Below are positions 12,574 through 25,878 of a DNA stretch of 64,000 nt, in pieces. Made by a program: the position numbers and the translations under genes. This stretch comes from Diadema setosum (lineage: Eukaryota > Echinodermata > Echinoidea > Diadematoida > Diadematidae), in assembly GCA_033980235.1 (NCBI GenBank), contig CM067079.1, forward strand, positions 30,432,647-30,496,646, in the 5' to 3' direction. Numbering within the stretch: position 1 is the first letter of the stretch; each line of letters begins with the position of its first letter. The notes under the pieces are model-generated. The model saw nothing but the letters and a program-made list of their open reading frames with translations, was not told the DNA's origin and did not search any database.

Positions 12574-14821
12574 TTATGCCGTTATGTTCTGAATGAATGG
12601 TATATTTTACGCTTGCACGCATTATTTAGATGATGCCAGTCAATTACAAGCAGGACATAATTTCACGATTTGTATAGATGTGTGCATACATGAACATTAT
12701 TTGCACTTTAATGTACCTCGCCCCCTTAATCTTTATATCTTAATCTGTTTCTAAATCTGAAATTCTGCCCTCACTCAACATTTCTTGATCATTATCTCCA
12801 CGGATGTCTTTTCATCTCCTCTTCCTTTCTGTCTTCTCTCTGTCCATCAATTCATCCATCTTTCCGTCACTCTGCTGAATTTCATCTTCTTCACCCCTTG
12901 TCATCCGGAGAGCTTCGAGAGGGGTAAACACACACCCATCCTGGCTGTACCGTTTCCTGGTTACCCTAATTCGACACGGAGTCGTGAGGGTTACAGCCGC
13001 TCAACTTTGACAAAGTGAAAATGCCCGAACATGATTAGAGACATCGAGAAAAGCATTTTCTTAATGCTTATGATTGCTAGATGTGCTCTAGCAAAGGAGA
13101 GAAAGCGAAAGGAAGATATTGCAAAGACGTGAGCAAGATCTTACCGGAATCGTAGACAGATTACGGCTTTTAGCATGAACGTAAATGGATTTTATCAGGC
13201 AATTTCTAAGAGACGGGGATTGCATTTTTTTTCTTATCTAGAAATAAGCACATGTACATATGCGCATCTCATGATTACTCTCACACAGACAATATGTTTA
13301 AACCGTTCTGCTAGTCATTTGTTTCGATGAAATGATTTAAATTTCAAATACATGTTTCTCAATATAGGAGTCGGTCGAGCATGAAAGAATTACAGACCTG
13401 TAAAATATTCGTGCATTAGCTCCGGTACGAAGGATTTATCTTGATTTTTTGTTTTAATCTCTGATTCATGGAATTGCCTCCAAAGAAATAATTCTCTTCG
13501 CCGCTATTCCTGGAATGTTCTCCGGTAACTCAGGCAGAGCTATCCTCCTGCAAGTCTGACCCGGAAATAATCTATTTCTCTTCCACCTTGGCACAAGGAA
13601 ACTTGGGACCGACCACGTTATCCGAGCGTGATAATTTTAGCTCCGGCCTGAAACCTCAAGTTTCTCTCTTCGGCTATTCGAAAGAGAAAAAAGAAATAAA
13701 ACGCCAAGAAAGATTTTCTGACAATCGTTTGCGAAGAAGATGTGACCACAGGCAAGGCAAGATCCAAATTTAAGACTCAACCACAATTTAAATCAATTAA
13801 GATTGAAAGGAGACACGCAAGTATTTTGACATGTAAAGTTGTGATTGGATTGCAACATCAGTATTAAGTGATAATACAGAATTAGAATTTAAATGATTAG
13901 GTAGCCTACTCGAAAATCTTTTTGATGACGAAGAATACTTATACTACTTAGACTACTTAGTATGATTTTATTTTCCTCAATCTTTCCCTCTTTTTTTATC
14001 TATATACCTCTAACTATACCTTTTATCTGTTTATACATCTATCTCTCTTATTAACTCTCACTAATGCTAATAGTTAACTTATCAGACTGGAAAGAATTAC
14101 ATTTGAACCTGAAAAAAAAGACATATTATGTAATATGTGTCTGGGGCAGATATTGATGGCGATGTAATAGAAAAAAGAGTGATACTATCACATTACTTAG
14201 GCCTTGCGCCCGTCGCAATCAATTTCACTCATGTCAAAGTTTCGATGGCGAGGATGAGATGATGTAGTCCTATAATTTAGGTTCTGTCTCTTGAGTGTTC
14301 GTAATGTTTACCTCAGTTTAGACACAGACGGTGGTTCATCATCAAATATGAATTAACACAATCTTTGATTGTCTGTCTCATGACCTGCTTTCCAAAGTAA
14401 TGCATACCTGCCCAGTTAGCGTCTAAAGGTCAGTCTTGACCTGGTCATCGGATGCCAACAATCGGACTTATAGGCTTATTCTTACAAATAGTTGAATATC
14501 TATCAGAGAGAACTTGAACTTGAGTTCTCTGGGGCTTGCTGCATCAAGTGTCTACAGACTAATTTGAAAAAGAACGTTAGTAGGTATACGGGGAGACAGG
14601 GTAGGGTCTGACAAATTATAAATGGCTCTTTGATTTGTCATTTCGCTTAGAAAACTCGAGTGTTTGGGGGAAGTTTATTAGTTGCGATTTTGATCTAAAT
14701 TGTTGCTTTTGAGAACAAGAATCTCACAAGACATTTTAAGTTTTTGTATATACACTGACTTAGAAGATTACTGCCAGAAGACTTAAATGTGTCATTCTGT
14801 ATTGATTTCTATTCCCTTTTC
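12574..14821. other. non-coding, no gene recognised
   Basis: No frame with recognisable protein features. The 12890-13020 and 13560-13770 stretches are less AT-rich, but their frames (77 and 61 codons) match no family I know. Confidence 0.45.
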
Positions 14822-14886
14822 TAAATAATAATAACCAATATTTATATAGCGCTTTTTCTAAACAGACGCAAAGCGCTTGTCCCGAT
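14822..14886. repeat. dispersed repeat fragment with TATAGCGC motif
   Basis: AATAATAATAACC, then ATTTATATAGCGCTTTTTC, then GCAAAGCGCTTG. A similar order (AAT-rich microsatellite, TTTTATAGGGCCTTTTCCA, CAAAGCGCC) occurs at about 25380-25460, and GGAGCGCTTTGC occurs at 39613. I read this as a dispersed retroposon or MITE fragment; the family was not identified. Confidence 0.4.
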
Positions 14887-17494
14887 TTCATTCTGAAATC
14901 ATGAAGAGCAATTAATCTCAAAACTTTCAATTTACAGTTTACTTGTTTGATCAAACGTGTACCACTACGTATTCACGGTTAGCATCTATGTTTGTTTTTT
15001 CTCTCTCTCGTAAGCAGCAACCCTGTATGCTTTCATCGATAAACTACATACCATTTTCAATTTGTTAATTAATAAGTTCACACCATCCGAATGCTAGTAA
15101 CAATGTAAAGCGACGTCCCCAAGGATTGAATTTCCAGTTTAAGAGTTTATCATTAGGCCCTCTTGTTGAAAGCAAGGTGAGTTCATTGTCTGATGTCTTT
15201 ACGTATCAACCACTCAGCTAATACTAGACAAACTGATAAATGATTTAAACCGTACATTTTTAATCCAAATAATGATTATGTAAATGTCCCTTTTAACGAA
15301 GGTTTTAATCATATTTCTTCCATTCAGATATCCAATACTACCAGTTTATATATCTAACATTATATTCTAACGTACTATTCACCACTGATAACGCCAAAGG
15401 GTAGTTTGAAACTCCCAGCCTAACAATGGTTTTTCCATTAATGTCTATTCCTCTTAAGAATCCAGCTTCTAGCAGTAATACCGTCTTCAAAGTCGTCAGA
15501 AAGGAGAAGGATGTCACAAACTGAATACAGACATGACAGAAAGGGAGAGAAAAGAGACAATCTGTTCCTGACAAGATGAATACGGACATGCGTTACGTCA
15601 CTCGGAAGTATTTCCATTTAACATCTTTAGTGTTTGTTTGAAAGTCGTTCTAAAAAGAGGGCTGGGAGAAATATTAGGATGTTCCCATACCAGGAAGCCC
15701 CTGGAAGAATGATTATCAGCAGTTTCCTTTGTCTGATGATTGGAGACTCATCCCTCTATTCTCTCAAGACCAGACCAAATGCAGAGACTAATGGAAGATA
15801 TGTGAAGTCAATAGCGGGAGAAAACATCTGTATCCCTATAGAGCGTTGCCATAGCTACGTCAAAATACTTAACTGTGAATAAGACGATCCGTAAAGGTTA
15901 TAACCCTTTATGTCATCAGGTGGAACAATGGATTTCATAACCCCTCAGAATGTCGAATTTTTAGGAGGTCGCTGGTCCTCTAAATATTCCTAATATAGAT
16001 ATAGATAAAATGGTGTTAATCCCAGTCAGAAGAACTGAAAGAGTCAGATTAGTATGATGAAACATACAGTATATCCATGCAATGTTGTATACTCCTTGAA
16101 GCGTTAAAACGTGTGCACATTTACATCAGCTTTGTGAGATACAGCTGTCGACCTTTAGGAGAAGCTATCGACTGTATTTAAGTGTTTACGATAACTCTCT
16201 GGCCTTTACATCTCAGAGCATACAAAAATTGTTCGGTGGTAAGAAAGTCATGTACAGAGTCACTTCCGCACTTTTTCAAAAACTCTCAAGGGGTATGGAA
16301 TTTTATACTTTTCCCCGTCTGCTCCCTTGCATGGTTGAACCCGCACTGAGCCTTGAAACTGTATTAACCCTGTTCTTGCCACAGCAAAGACCAAGATGTG
16401 CAATAGAATACTATTTTGGAGCATTAGTATTAAACGGGTTAAAATAGAAACCTACATGAGATGATTGAAACATGAAAGGAAAATTAAAGAAGAAGCTTTC
16501 AACTATTTTGCATTTTGTTAAAATATCACGTTTACTCTATTTCATCAAGTGCTGTTTAACTGGCAGTCGTAATTTGGCTTTCGAGCGATTACTCAATTTG
16601 ATTAGCCTTCATCTGAATTTTAACAAAACATAATCGTACAAATACAAAACTCGTAGATACATTTCCTTGTTGGTAACATAATATAAAGGGGCTTAAATTT
16701 CTTACAGTTCTTTGTGTCTCAGTTCTGCGACAAATAGAGAAATATAGAATGAAATGCCTTTACATTTTGACTCCTGAAAGAACAATCCATTATCACAGAT
16801 TTAAAAAAAAAAATCGTTCATCTTCTATTGTAGCAAAGGCTATCTTAAAAACCAATACGATAATCGGAGGAGATTTTGATTTCATTTCTTTCTGACATTT
16901 GTTTTGTCATGTGTACCGGGAACTCAGTGGACCCCTGAGGTTGAGGATTCCAAGGTATCTCTTGTATGTTTCGTGATTTACCCTTTTCGTGTTACTCTTC
17001 TTAATACTTGATTTTCATGTTTAAAAGTGAACTCAATAAAAAAAGATTTAGCAGAATTGGGACCAATATATTGCAAAGGGGAATTACTATCACATTTTTA
17101 TCGTCACTGTATGAAATTTGTCGTATATTTCCTTGATTGTAGAAAATAGAGTATGATATATTTTACTTTATTGATTCAAGTAGAAAATGCTTTATTACAG
17201 GGTGTGTTTTTTTTGTGGGGGGGGGGGGAGGGGAGAGAGGGGTTCTCCATCAGTTGTAACCATATTTCAATTTCGAGTTCAGGTTGGTCAACGGGTGTGG
17301 AGGGGATTTTCTCAGTCTATCAGTCTAACGTACGTTAAAATCAAGTATCCGCTTTCTCCAATATAGGTTAAAACAGTCAAAATAAGATATTTATACAACA
17401 CCAATTTTCATTATTCAACTCTGCTACGTAGCATGGTAATTATTTAACAACTATGACCATGGGAATCTGACGTGGCCAACAAAACTGGATTGAA
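14887..17494. other. non-coding, no gene recognised
   Basis: No gene supported. A G-rich run (12 G) lies at about 17217-17228. Frames at 15634-15882 and 16229-16447 have no family signature. Confidence 0.45.
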
Positions 17495-17563
17495 GCCCCC
17501 ATATTGCGGAGTGAAATTTAATGAAACGTCCCCCATATTGTGGGTGGAAGTTTACTAAAGCGT
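17495..17563. repeat. two-copy tandem repeat, 35-bp period
   Basis: CCCCCATATTGCGG (from 17496) and CCCCCATATTGTGG (from 17531) each begin a related 33-35 bp unit ending GAAACG or TAAAGCG. Confidence 0.7.
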
Positions 17564-19598
17564 GCCGTGATTGCTCCGTAGAAGTGAGTTTTCAGTATCG
17601 GTTATCATACGTTATGACGTAGAGAGTTCAGATTGAATCGCTAAAATCTTCACTTTCTCCACTTTCTCCACTTGATCCACGCAGCTTATCCGAGATAGCA
17701 TTACTTCAACACAAGACTCTGACATTTTGACCTTAGGTCAAAATCTGAGCTGTTAGAAGATGAACACAGCACCTCCTTTTTTTTTATTTTGGAAGGAGCA
17801 TCAAACTAGTTGTCGCATCAGTCACTAGATTAAACTACCAGTTGAGGTTTAATTATTGTTACGTTTGGGTTAATTTTGTATTTCGTTCCGGTGAACCTGT
17901 ACAAACATTTGATTTTTTTTTTAATGAACAAATAATCAAACAGTTTATAGCGATTTAAAAGAAAAAGGGTTATTTTTCTTATTTACCGATTAGTAAAGTC
18001 ATCGAACTTTGCTGCAAAGATAGCAGTAGGGGCCGACTCCAAGAGTAGATAAGAGATGTACGAAAAGTTCTTGATCAATAAAAAAGTTATTTTTCCTTTC
18101 AGTGTTGTATTTGTTGTTGCTGTTGCTGCTGCTGCTTTAGATTTATAATCCACATATCTTTACGACATGATTATTTTATATGTTTTTGAAGGAGGAATGT
18201 AGGTCCTATACCACAGGATTAGGGTTAGATTGGAGAAAGCCTTTTTGTGGTTCGGGAACAAAACCATTTCAAGAAAATTATACATTTGACGTTAAAGTTA
18301 ATATTGTTGTTGAATTCTCTGTCTCATGTCAATTTCGGCCGAAATATTGTTGTTGTTGTTTTTGTTGTTGTTGTTGTTGTTGTTCTCATACACTAATCCT
18401 CATGTCAACAAGTCGCGTCGCGTCATGACTACTTGGAAAGTTATCGCTCTACGATTACACGATCCTCCCCTGACCCGGTCACGTGCCTCCACCTCCCACC
18501 TCAATTTCTCGATGATTTGCTATATCATGGCTAATCTACACCTTGAGAGGTTTAGTCGGTGGTATCAGAAGGACCTGAGTGACGGTTTATGGAGTTTAAC
18601 GTCAGCGAGAGGATTTTGACAACCATGAATTAGCGAAAAACAAACCGTGTGATGTAATTGCGATAAAAACCAGACAACTGTATTAAATGCATTTCCGACA
18701 CAAGCGGGTTTGACTGAAATCGAATCTGAAACAGCAAAGAAGAATGATCGAAAATAACTTAGCCCTGAATCTTTTCCTCCATTAAATGGAAAAGAAAATA
18801 TGAATTACAGCAATGATAAAGGTGATGTTAAGAGCAATAATACTTAACAAAAGTAATTAAAATTTACCATTGATAAATGTCAACTGGAGTAATAACCGTG
18901 TAGCATTATAAAAGGAGATAGATATAGAATTTAAGAATATATGTATGATACATAGATATGATTAAAGATGTCATATTTAATTATTGAATTAAATGAACAT
19001 CAAAATATCAGTACGTTCACTTTCACGTGTCCATCATTGTCCATGGGCTTCTTGAATTCATATGTATGGTCCCGAACTTTCAAGCTGGCTGCGTGCATAT
19101 ATGATTTTCCTATATTATCTGTTCATTCTATAATGTCAGTATAGATATAACCTCATGAGGTTTTCTGCTGTAATTTTTGATATTCATAATAAGCTTCCAC
19201 AACAGAGAAAGCACTTCACATAGGTCTTGGAGGGGGGAAAACGCTCTATATATCTGAAGGGTTTGTTTTCATTTCTGTAGTTTATTTTCAAGACAGAAAC
19301 ACCTTTCATCAGTCGGAAGGACCATGAATGAAAAATGCCATAAGGTCTACACGTTCTGCTTTTCAAATTTTACTGACAAAAAAAAAAAAAGGTAAGTCGT
19401 CTGGAGTATGCCAATCATGCGCCAATTGTGATTTCGCATGTAACTGTTCACATCATGCAATGTATGAATAGAAGTCAGGAAGAGAAAAGAAGATCATTAC
19501 ACTGACAAGCAATTGAAAGGCATCGCTTTAAAGTAACCCCACCCCGTCTACCGAGTTTTCGAATCTTTCATTTTGTCCCATCAAACTTCCTGCTACAG
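17564..19598. other. non-coding with (TGT)n tract
   Basis: TGT trinucleotide repeats lie at about 18107-18135 (TGTTGC) and 18346-18384. A CACGTG E-box lies at 18480-18485 within a GC-richer stretch. No gene supported. Confidence 0.45.
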
Positions 19599-19720
19599 TT
19601 GCGATGCAGGCGCTGTCGCTTACCGTCAACTTGCCCCCAAACCAGGCGTGCGTCTCCGTCACGCCCCCCGAGGGCGCCCTTCATGGACGTCTTCCGGACT
19701 GCCCTCGAAGACTTGGCTAG
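19599..19720 (+). CDS. candidate terminal coding exon (weak)
   Basis: I do not recognise a protein here. A pyrimidine-rich stretch ending in CTACAG (to 19598) could be a splice acceptor. Reading in phase from there (GCG ATG CAG at 19601) gives about 40 codons before a TAG at 19718-19720, with clearly GC-rich third positions in otherwise AT-rich DNA. Two other frames are also open across the same stretch, which weakens the case. No upstream exon was found. It could equally be a chance GC-rich island. Confidence 0.15.
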
Positions 19721-22700
19721 TCTCCGCCTACAGACGGTTTATTTTCGTCCATTGGACACATTTCAAAAGAGCGTGTTCCCCCAAAGAATTTATCGCACCA
19801 TTGATGCGCAGTATTATATGCAACCCCATAAATATATCCTATCATTTTCTTTTTCTAGTTTGTGTCGTATCTCCATTCTAAATTTCTCATCGCGTATCGG
19901 TTTCCAAAGAGATATAACTGTATGTCTGAGACTGACAGCATGCAACGGATTCATGATTCACATCTTACCTGAACCTGTCATTCATACACGACAGATTTGC
20001 ATGACAAAAAGGTGTCATCTCTAAAGCCGAAGAAGAGAATTGCTCATCATTTAGTAGACAAACTGATGTTATACTGGGACGAACTTGGTATGATATGCGG
20101 GATGTGTCCGTGACTCACACTTCAGAGCTCGGCAAAAATGAAGTCAAAAAAAAAGGAAAAAAAATGAAAAGGGGGCAATTGAGAAGAGACATTGCTTGTA
20201 GATTGAGGCAGGGAGGTATGATACCTCCTTAGCTGAGGGAACTCGGAGACTATTTCATCAACCAAGACAAGGAGACAAGGGCATTGGAGGGGAGTTCTAT
20301 TCTTTTAATAATTCTATTTATACTGGAGGAGGGGAAGTGAATGTGCATGTTTAGTTGATGTGTGTAAGCCGGGAGAACTCACTAGAAAATAAAAATTTAT
20401 CTTGGCAAGAACACAACGAAAAGGAGACATAAGTTCAGAGAATGGGATGGTGTATTAACAGAATGATGATGTAACGGATTTTGCTTGATCTAGTTGACTC
20501 CTATAATCAAATGTTAATCATTTCGGGTTATTTTGCACCTATATTGAAGTATTTGCGAATGATCAGGCTTGACCTCTTATGTTTGATCATTTCATTGGCG
20601 GAAAAGGTGATATCGATCGAAATTTAACCAAGAAAGTAATAGAATCTGAAGTTGTAAATGTTCTTATATCAGTCATCAATGGTCATATTATTAAGATAAT
20701 GAGAACAGAAATGAATGAGGTGATTATGCAATGATATCAAATTGTTCCCATTGGTTGTTGCAGAAAGGTACTTAGGATTATGTCTCTTATGTAACTACGA
20801 ATTGTAAAACTACAAATACCAACATTCCAAACTTATTGCACTGAAATTCGTTGTGAGTTATCATCTGTCTCTTTCCTTTCAAACCAAGAAGTCTAATGAA
20901 ATGTGTATTTCTACAATGTAGAAAAAGGAAAGAAAAAAGAGAAGAAAACAAACAGGACGAAGAGAGACAAGGAAATTAAGGAAAAGGAAAATGGAATTTT
21001 CTCTTTCTTTCTCTATTCTATTTCATTTTCTTTTCTATTTTCATTTATGGTTATAGCACGTGGGCAAGCAAAATGGAAGCTTGATAATTAACATCAAATA
21101 AGTTACTTTAATCCAAAATGTATCCTCCAGAAACACGATTTATGATTAAAATTCCAAGGAGGTAATGAGAAGAGAAATGTTGGCACACTCCAATTTTCTT
21201 TCTCTTCTTTATATCTGCCTACCTACCTGGTTACCTGGCGATCTAAATACTCTCTTTCAAAATATGTTAAAAGAAATATAAAAAAAAAAGCTGCAGAGTT
21301 TGCGGCAGGAGTTCTTACTTCCTTCGATCTTCCATGGCATTTAAAGAGAAGATAGAAAGGCCACTCTCAGGGGACCAGCGTCCCGCTAGTACGGAGAACT
21401 ATTCCTAGCTCTTCTGCCACCGTCTTGACCCGGCTACTGAGGATACAGCATGCACTTGACTCATACTGCCTGCCTGGCCTTGATTTCCATCATAATTCGA
21501 TTTGTGCATATTTATTTTCGGTGCTCATGACAGCCAACTTGGATATATTTTATGTGTGTGTAAAATTATGTGTGTGTGTACTGGTGTGTGTGTATTTATT
21601 TCGGTGTCTGTATTATGTGCACGCTGGTGAGTCTCTTTTTGTCTGTGTGTGTTTTTGTCCGTCTGTTTTCTTCTGGAGAAGGACTATAGAGGAGCTACGG
21701 GCGAGGAAGAAACACTAGTATGAGGAAGAGGAATAGAAGCAGGGAAAATAGAGAAAACTTAGAGAAGAAGGAGAAGATAGAGAAAAAGAAAGGGAGAATG
21801 AAGGTTAGAGATGAAAAGAAGAAGGCATCAAGAAGAAACTGAAGTAAGACCAGAAGATGGTGGAATGAAAAAGGGAAAGAAAGAAGTAAAGATAAGATGA
21901 AGGGGGAGAGCTACAGAAGTAAGAAGTAAAGACATGTGAAATCATCTAACTACGAAAAGACTACAATGAAGAAAGAGAAAATTAAGAAAAAGCAGAGCAG
22001 CACATTGAGCAAGATATTCACATATATTGTTAGCATCGTCGATGGTTAAAAATTTCACATCACTTTTACATTTCAAGTGTAGTGGTCTGTTTTATCAACA
22101 GAACCAAAACACAAACAGTGCATCTCTTACATCGAGAACAACCAAATAATCCATCTTGTATTACGTTCTCTCCAGGTTTCTATGAACAGAAGAGGTCCTA
22201 AAGTTTCTGAATTTCATACCATATATGCGCATAAAATAACAAAAAAAAATGAGTAAAATGAAGTGATTGTTTATTTTTCTTTCACCCTTGTCCTTTTACA
22301 TGTAATCCATCTACACAAGAAAAGTAAAGGAATATTGCAACAGAACATCAAGGAAAGAAATCTTATTACTATTTATAGGGCCCAGACTTGTGTAAGAACA
22401 CGTGAGATTAAAGTGTATTTTGGGTGTCTCCCCACCTGTAATATGCTTGTCTTGACCCTTAACGGACATTAACGTCAACTTAAGGACACACAGAAAAGGC
22501 GATCCTGATTTCATGAGAGCGTTAGAAGTCTTTTTATTCAACTTGACCAACATTGACCAACATACCGATGAGATGTTTCATGTATCTGTACACACTACAA
22601 AGTGACCTTTTGCTTTAATTGTGAAATTAATCCGATATGATAGCAAAATTTTCCAGTCGACGTTTATTAGATCCAGGATATTTGTGAAGTGTTGAGGAAG

Positions 22701-22938
22701 AAAATGAAGCAAATCAAGTATAGAAAATAAGTGGAAAAATCAAGGACTAAATATAGAAGCATTGAAATAATAGAAAAAAAAAGATTACACTGGATTACTT
22801 TCTGATGTTGTCCTGAGGACAAGAGATTGAGTCATGTTTGTATGGTAAGTAAATTAATTTCTTCGTTTTGGGTGCTTATATGAAGTTTAAACCCATACTA
22901 ACAAAGTTTCACACTGGACTTTCCCATTGGTTTAGTCA
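19721..22938. other. non-coding with long polypurine tract
   Basis: About 21715-22010 is almost entirely purine on the plus strand (GAAGAA/AGAGAA types) for nearly 300 bases, and shorter purine-rich stretches lie at 20145-20175 and 20925-21000. GT tracts lie at about 21552-21595. No gene supported. Confidence 0.5.
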
Positions 22939-23104
22939 CAGGGCTCCACACTAACTTTTATTTTTGGTGGCCCAAAGGCAAACATCCGTCCTTTTTTGGT
23001 GGCCCGATCAGGCCACCAAAGTCTTCATTTCTGAAATTTTGGTGGCCCGATGTGCGTTTTTGGTGGCCCCGGGCCACCAGGCCACCGTTAGTGTCGAGCC
23101 CTAG
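22939..23104. mobile_element. short hAT-like MITE with iterated GGTGGCC
   Basis: Terminal inverted repeats CAGGGCTCCACACTAAC and GTTAGTGTCGAGCCCTAG bound 166 bp. Flanking TTTAGTCA and TTTAGATG could be a decayed 8-bp target duplication of the hAT type. The interior repeats TTTTGGTGGCCC four times, with three inverted GGCCACC copies. No coding capacity. The hAT assignment rests on the CAGGG terminus and possible 8-bp duplication only. Confidence 0.65.
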
Positions 23105-25262
23105 TTTAGATGATGTCAAACTGTTAAGAAGCTTCAAGCCAAAGATAAAATTCCGTCAATGAAGTAAACGTCTGATTTCACGGAGCACACGAACGATTTG
23201 CCAAAGACGCGAATGTCGCGAATGTCGAAAAATTACAAAGTATTTTTTAGTCTGCAAAAGATCGCCAAACCGTCCTGGACAAAACACTCTGGTTCAAGTT
23301 CAGATTCATTTCGTTTTCACACAGTAACATGATAATTATACAACCCTCCATCTCACTTTCTTCAATGCATGTGAATTTGTATAAAAGAGTAAACAACAAT
23401 AATTGAAACCTTACAGTAACGATACATTGCGATGGGTGTTGAGGTAATCAAAGTGAAATATCAATATACACTATGTGAAAAACGGAGGGACCTAGGCCTT
23501 CTAAAAAGACAAGGCCTGAGTGTGAGTCCCTCTTGGTTTCCTATCCCCCTCCACATAATCAAGGTTATTACGGTTTAATGAAACATAATGATAATTACCG
23601 TTTGCATCGATATTTCAAATTCATCTGTTTACTTCATATATAATTTTTGTGAGCTTTGGCGCACCTTCCTTTTTTCTTTCCTTAACCTACAGACTTCCAC
23701 GTTAGCTCCAAATGACGGACTGATTATGTCACAAACAATTATTTCAACTTTTTAACCATATGACATTCACACAACAGATAAACATCTGCACTTGTTTGTT
23801 CCTGAATTAGCTACAAGCTTCAGTACAGTCACTTTGAAGTACAACAGGTTTGAATTTAGGATTTGGATGTAGATATCGTGCATTTATGACAAGGTGATTT
23901 GTTTCGTGCTTAATTAAGTTGTCTCTTGAGAGCTTGCCGGCAGATTAAATTTATGTATTTGATAGATAATCAAGTTTATTCAGGCAAAGCTTTTTCCATA
24001 TTACAACATACCATCACGGAAACCACTAAAACGTAGTCCAAGCAAACGTAAATAATATATAAGCACATCTTAGTTTCAAAGACAGAGATGTAAATCATTG
24101 AAGAAAAAAAAATCGAGATATGGATAAAGTACATAAAGGAAAATTTGATGAAGAAACTCTTAAGGACAGAAAGGAAAAAGAAAGAAAGAAAGTAAGTAAA
24201 AAAAAAAGAAAGAACGGGACGTTGCATGCCTTTATTCATTCATCATCTATCCACTTTTAGAAAAAAAATACAGCCACATGTTTTCTTAAAGTGCTCAAGA
24301 CAATCTATCTGATTCCTCATGCTTATTCCATGCCCAGGTAACCACAAACTTTCACCAGACACCCTAATCATGCCAACGTGTTAACAAGGTACGTCGATAT
24401 TTCAAAGACTTCTATTTGAACTTGAAGTGCGTTTGCGTTTATCTGCTGACGTCATGGGTTATGTGCGCATTTCCCAGCTGCTCTGGCCAATAGTGCTTCG
24501 ATCACTATCAGCAACTTCGAGGCATCCCTGTCCCAGGCCCCTTACTAGGGCTCAAGCTTTGTCTACGTCTTCACTACAATGTCGTATTTCATGTTAAATG
24601 AATTACACGCCCCTTAATTATTGTCGGTCATATAGCCCTGGTGTAAGTACAAAGTATTAGTGGCGACGTCGTTCACAGCAGAAGATAGATTGTCAAACAC
24701 ACGGTGAGGGCGCTCTCATTCTTAAACGTGTCTCCCTAAACATCTAGCTGTAAATGAGCACAGAGAATCGGACAAACCTCGACTGAACGTTTTACATACT
24801 AGTACATTGTATTTTCTTTTGGTGGGTTGTTTGTACTTTTTACTTTGATCGTCAAACAAGCACTAAAGTTCGAATAGTGACATCACTGTCATGTGACTAC
24901 TAAGATGTCTACTAAGATGTCTTTACGGGCCTGATGCCGTTCATTTACTTCAATTCTTTCTTTTTTTTTGTAAATTCAGTCTTATTTCAACAGGGTAGCC
25001 CCATCACAGTAGGTAGATACTGTTCTTTCTGGGGGCCCTGCACATACAAGCGTAACAGATACAAACCAATGATATTTACACTAAGTAAAACATACGTGGA
25101 CAGGTACAGTTCTTCCATTGAACATGAATATAGACAATCACAATTCCTTAACAATCTCTGTGTTACTTTTATTCAAGGGATCACTCTTAAAAAGCCTCTA
25201 TTTTGTGCTTTTTGTGATTCCTCCACTATTATTTGTATGTTTGTTGTTTGTAAGACCATTTT
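23105..25262. other. non-coding; small nested hairpin at 23485-23532
   Basis: Nested complementary words GAGGGAC/GTCCCTC and AGGCCTT/AAGGCCT lie within 48 bases at 23485-23532. Otherwise AT-rich with no gene supported. Confidence 0.45.
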
Positions 25263-25349
25263 ATAATAATGATAATAATAATGATAATAATGATAATGAT
25301 AATAATAATGATAATAATAATGATGATGATGATAATAATAATAATGATG

Positions 25350-25393
<44 letters not shown>
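25263..25393. repeat. (AAT/GAT)n compound microsatellite
   Basis: About 130 bases of ATA/ATG trinucleotides become pure ATA near 25349, followed by an A run at about 25404. Asn/Asp-rich and poly-Ile frames over it are artefacts. Confidence 0.95.
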
Positions 25394-25825
25394 TACAATG
25401 ATTAAAAAAAAAATTGCTGATATTTTATAGGGCCTTTTCCACTGGATACAAAGCGCCATGAGATGCCATCCCTGGTGCCTAATGTTTAAATGAATTCAAT
25501 TCAACATTCTAATTTCTCCCTGAGATTCGTATCATTTTTTTAAATAATCAAAAGATATTATAATGCTGAATTTACATGAAAATCTGCATCTGACTTGGAA
25601 TCTTACTCTGTTTTCTTTTTACCGTATTGATTGCTGTGATATTTCAATTTTTCTTTTTTAAGGGACGTAATGTGCCATAAATCAACATAATATGATAAAG
25701 TATAACAGATGTGAACGTAGTCACCCTAATTATCATTTTCTTCAAATGAAACAACTTGACAGTTAAGGAACAGTGTTACAGAGCATTTGATGAGAGCACT
25801 GCGGTTATGGTTATTTTAAAAGAAT

Positions 25826-25878
25826 GAGTACGTTTTATTAGTAGCCATCGACAGATTGAGTACGTTTTATTAGTAGCC
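25826..25878. repeat. 21-bp direct repeat, 32-bp spacing
   Basis: GAGTACGTTTTATTAGTAGC occurs exactly twice, starting at 25826 and at 25858, each followed by C; the spacer is 11 bases. Confidence 0.9.

Noticed and set aside
25118..25405. Asn/Asp-rich frame near 25.3 kb
   Set aside because: The Asn/Asp part is the (AAT/GAT)n microsatellite read in one register.
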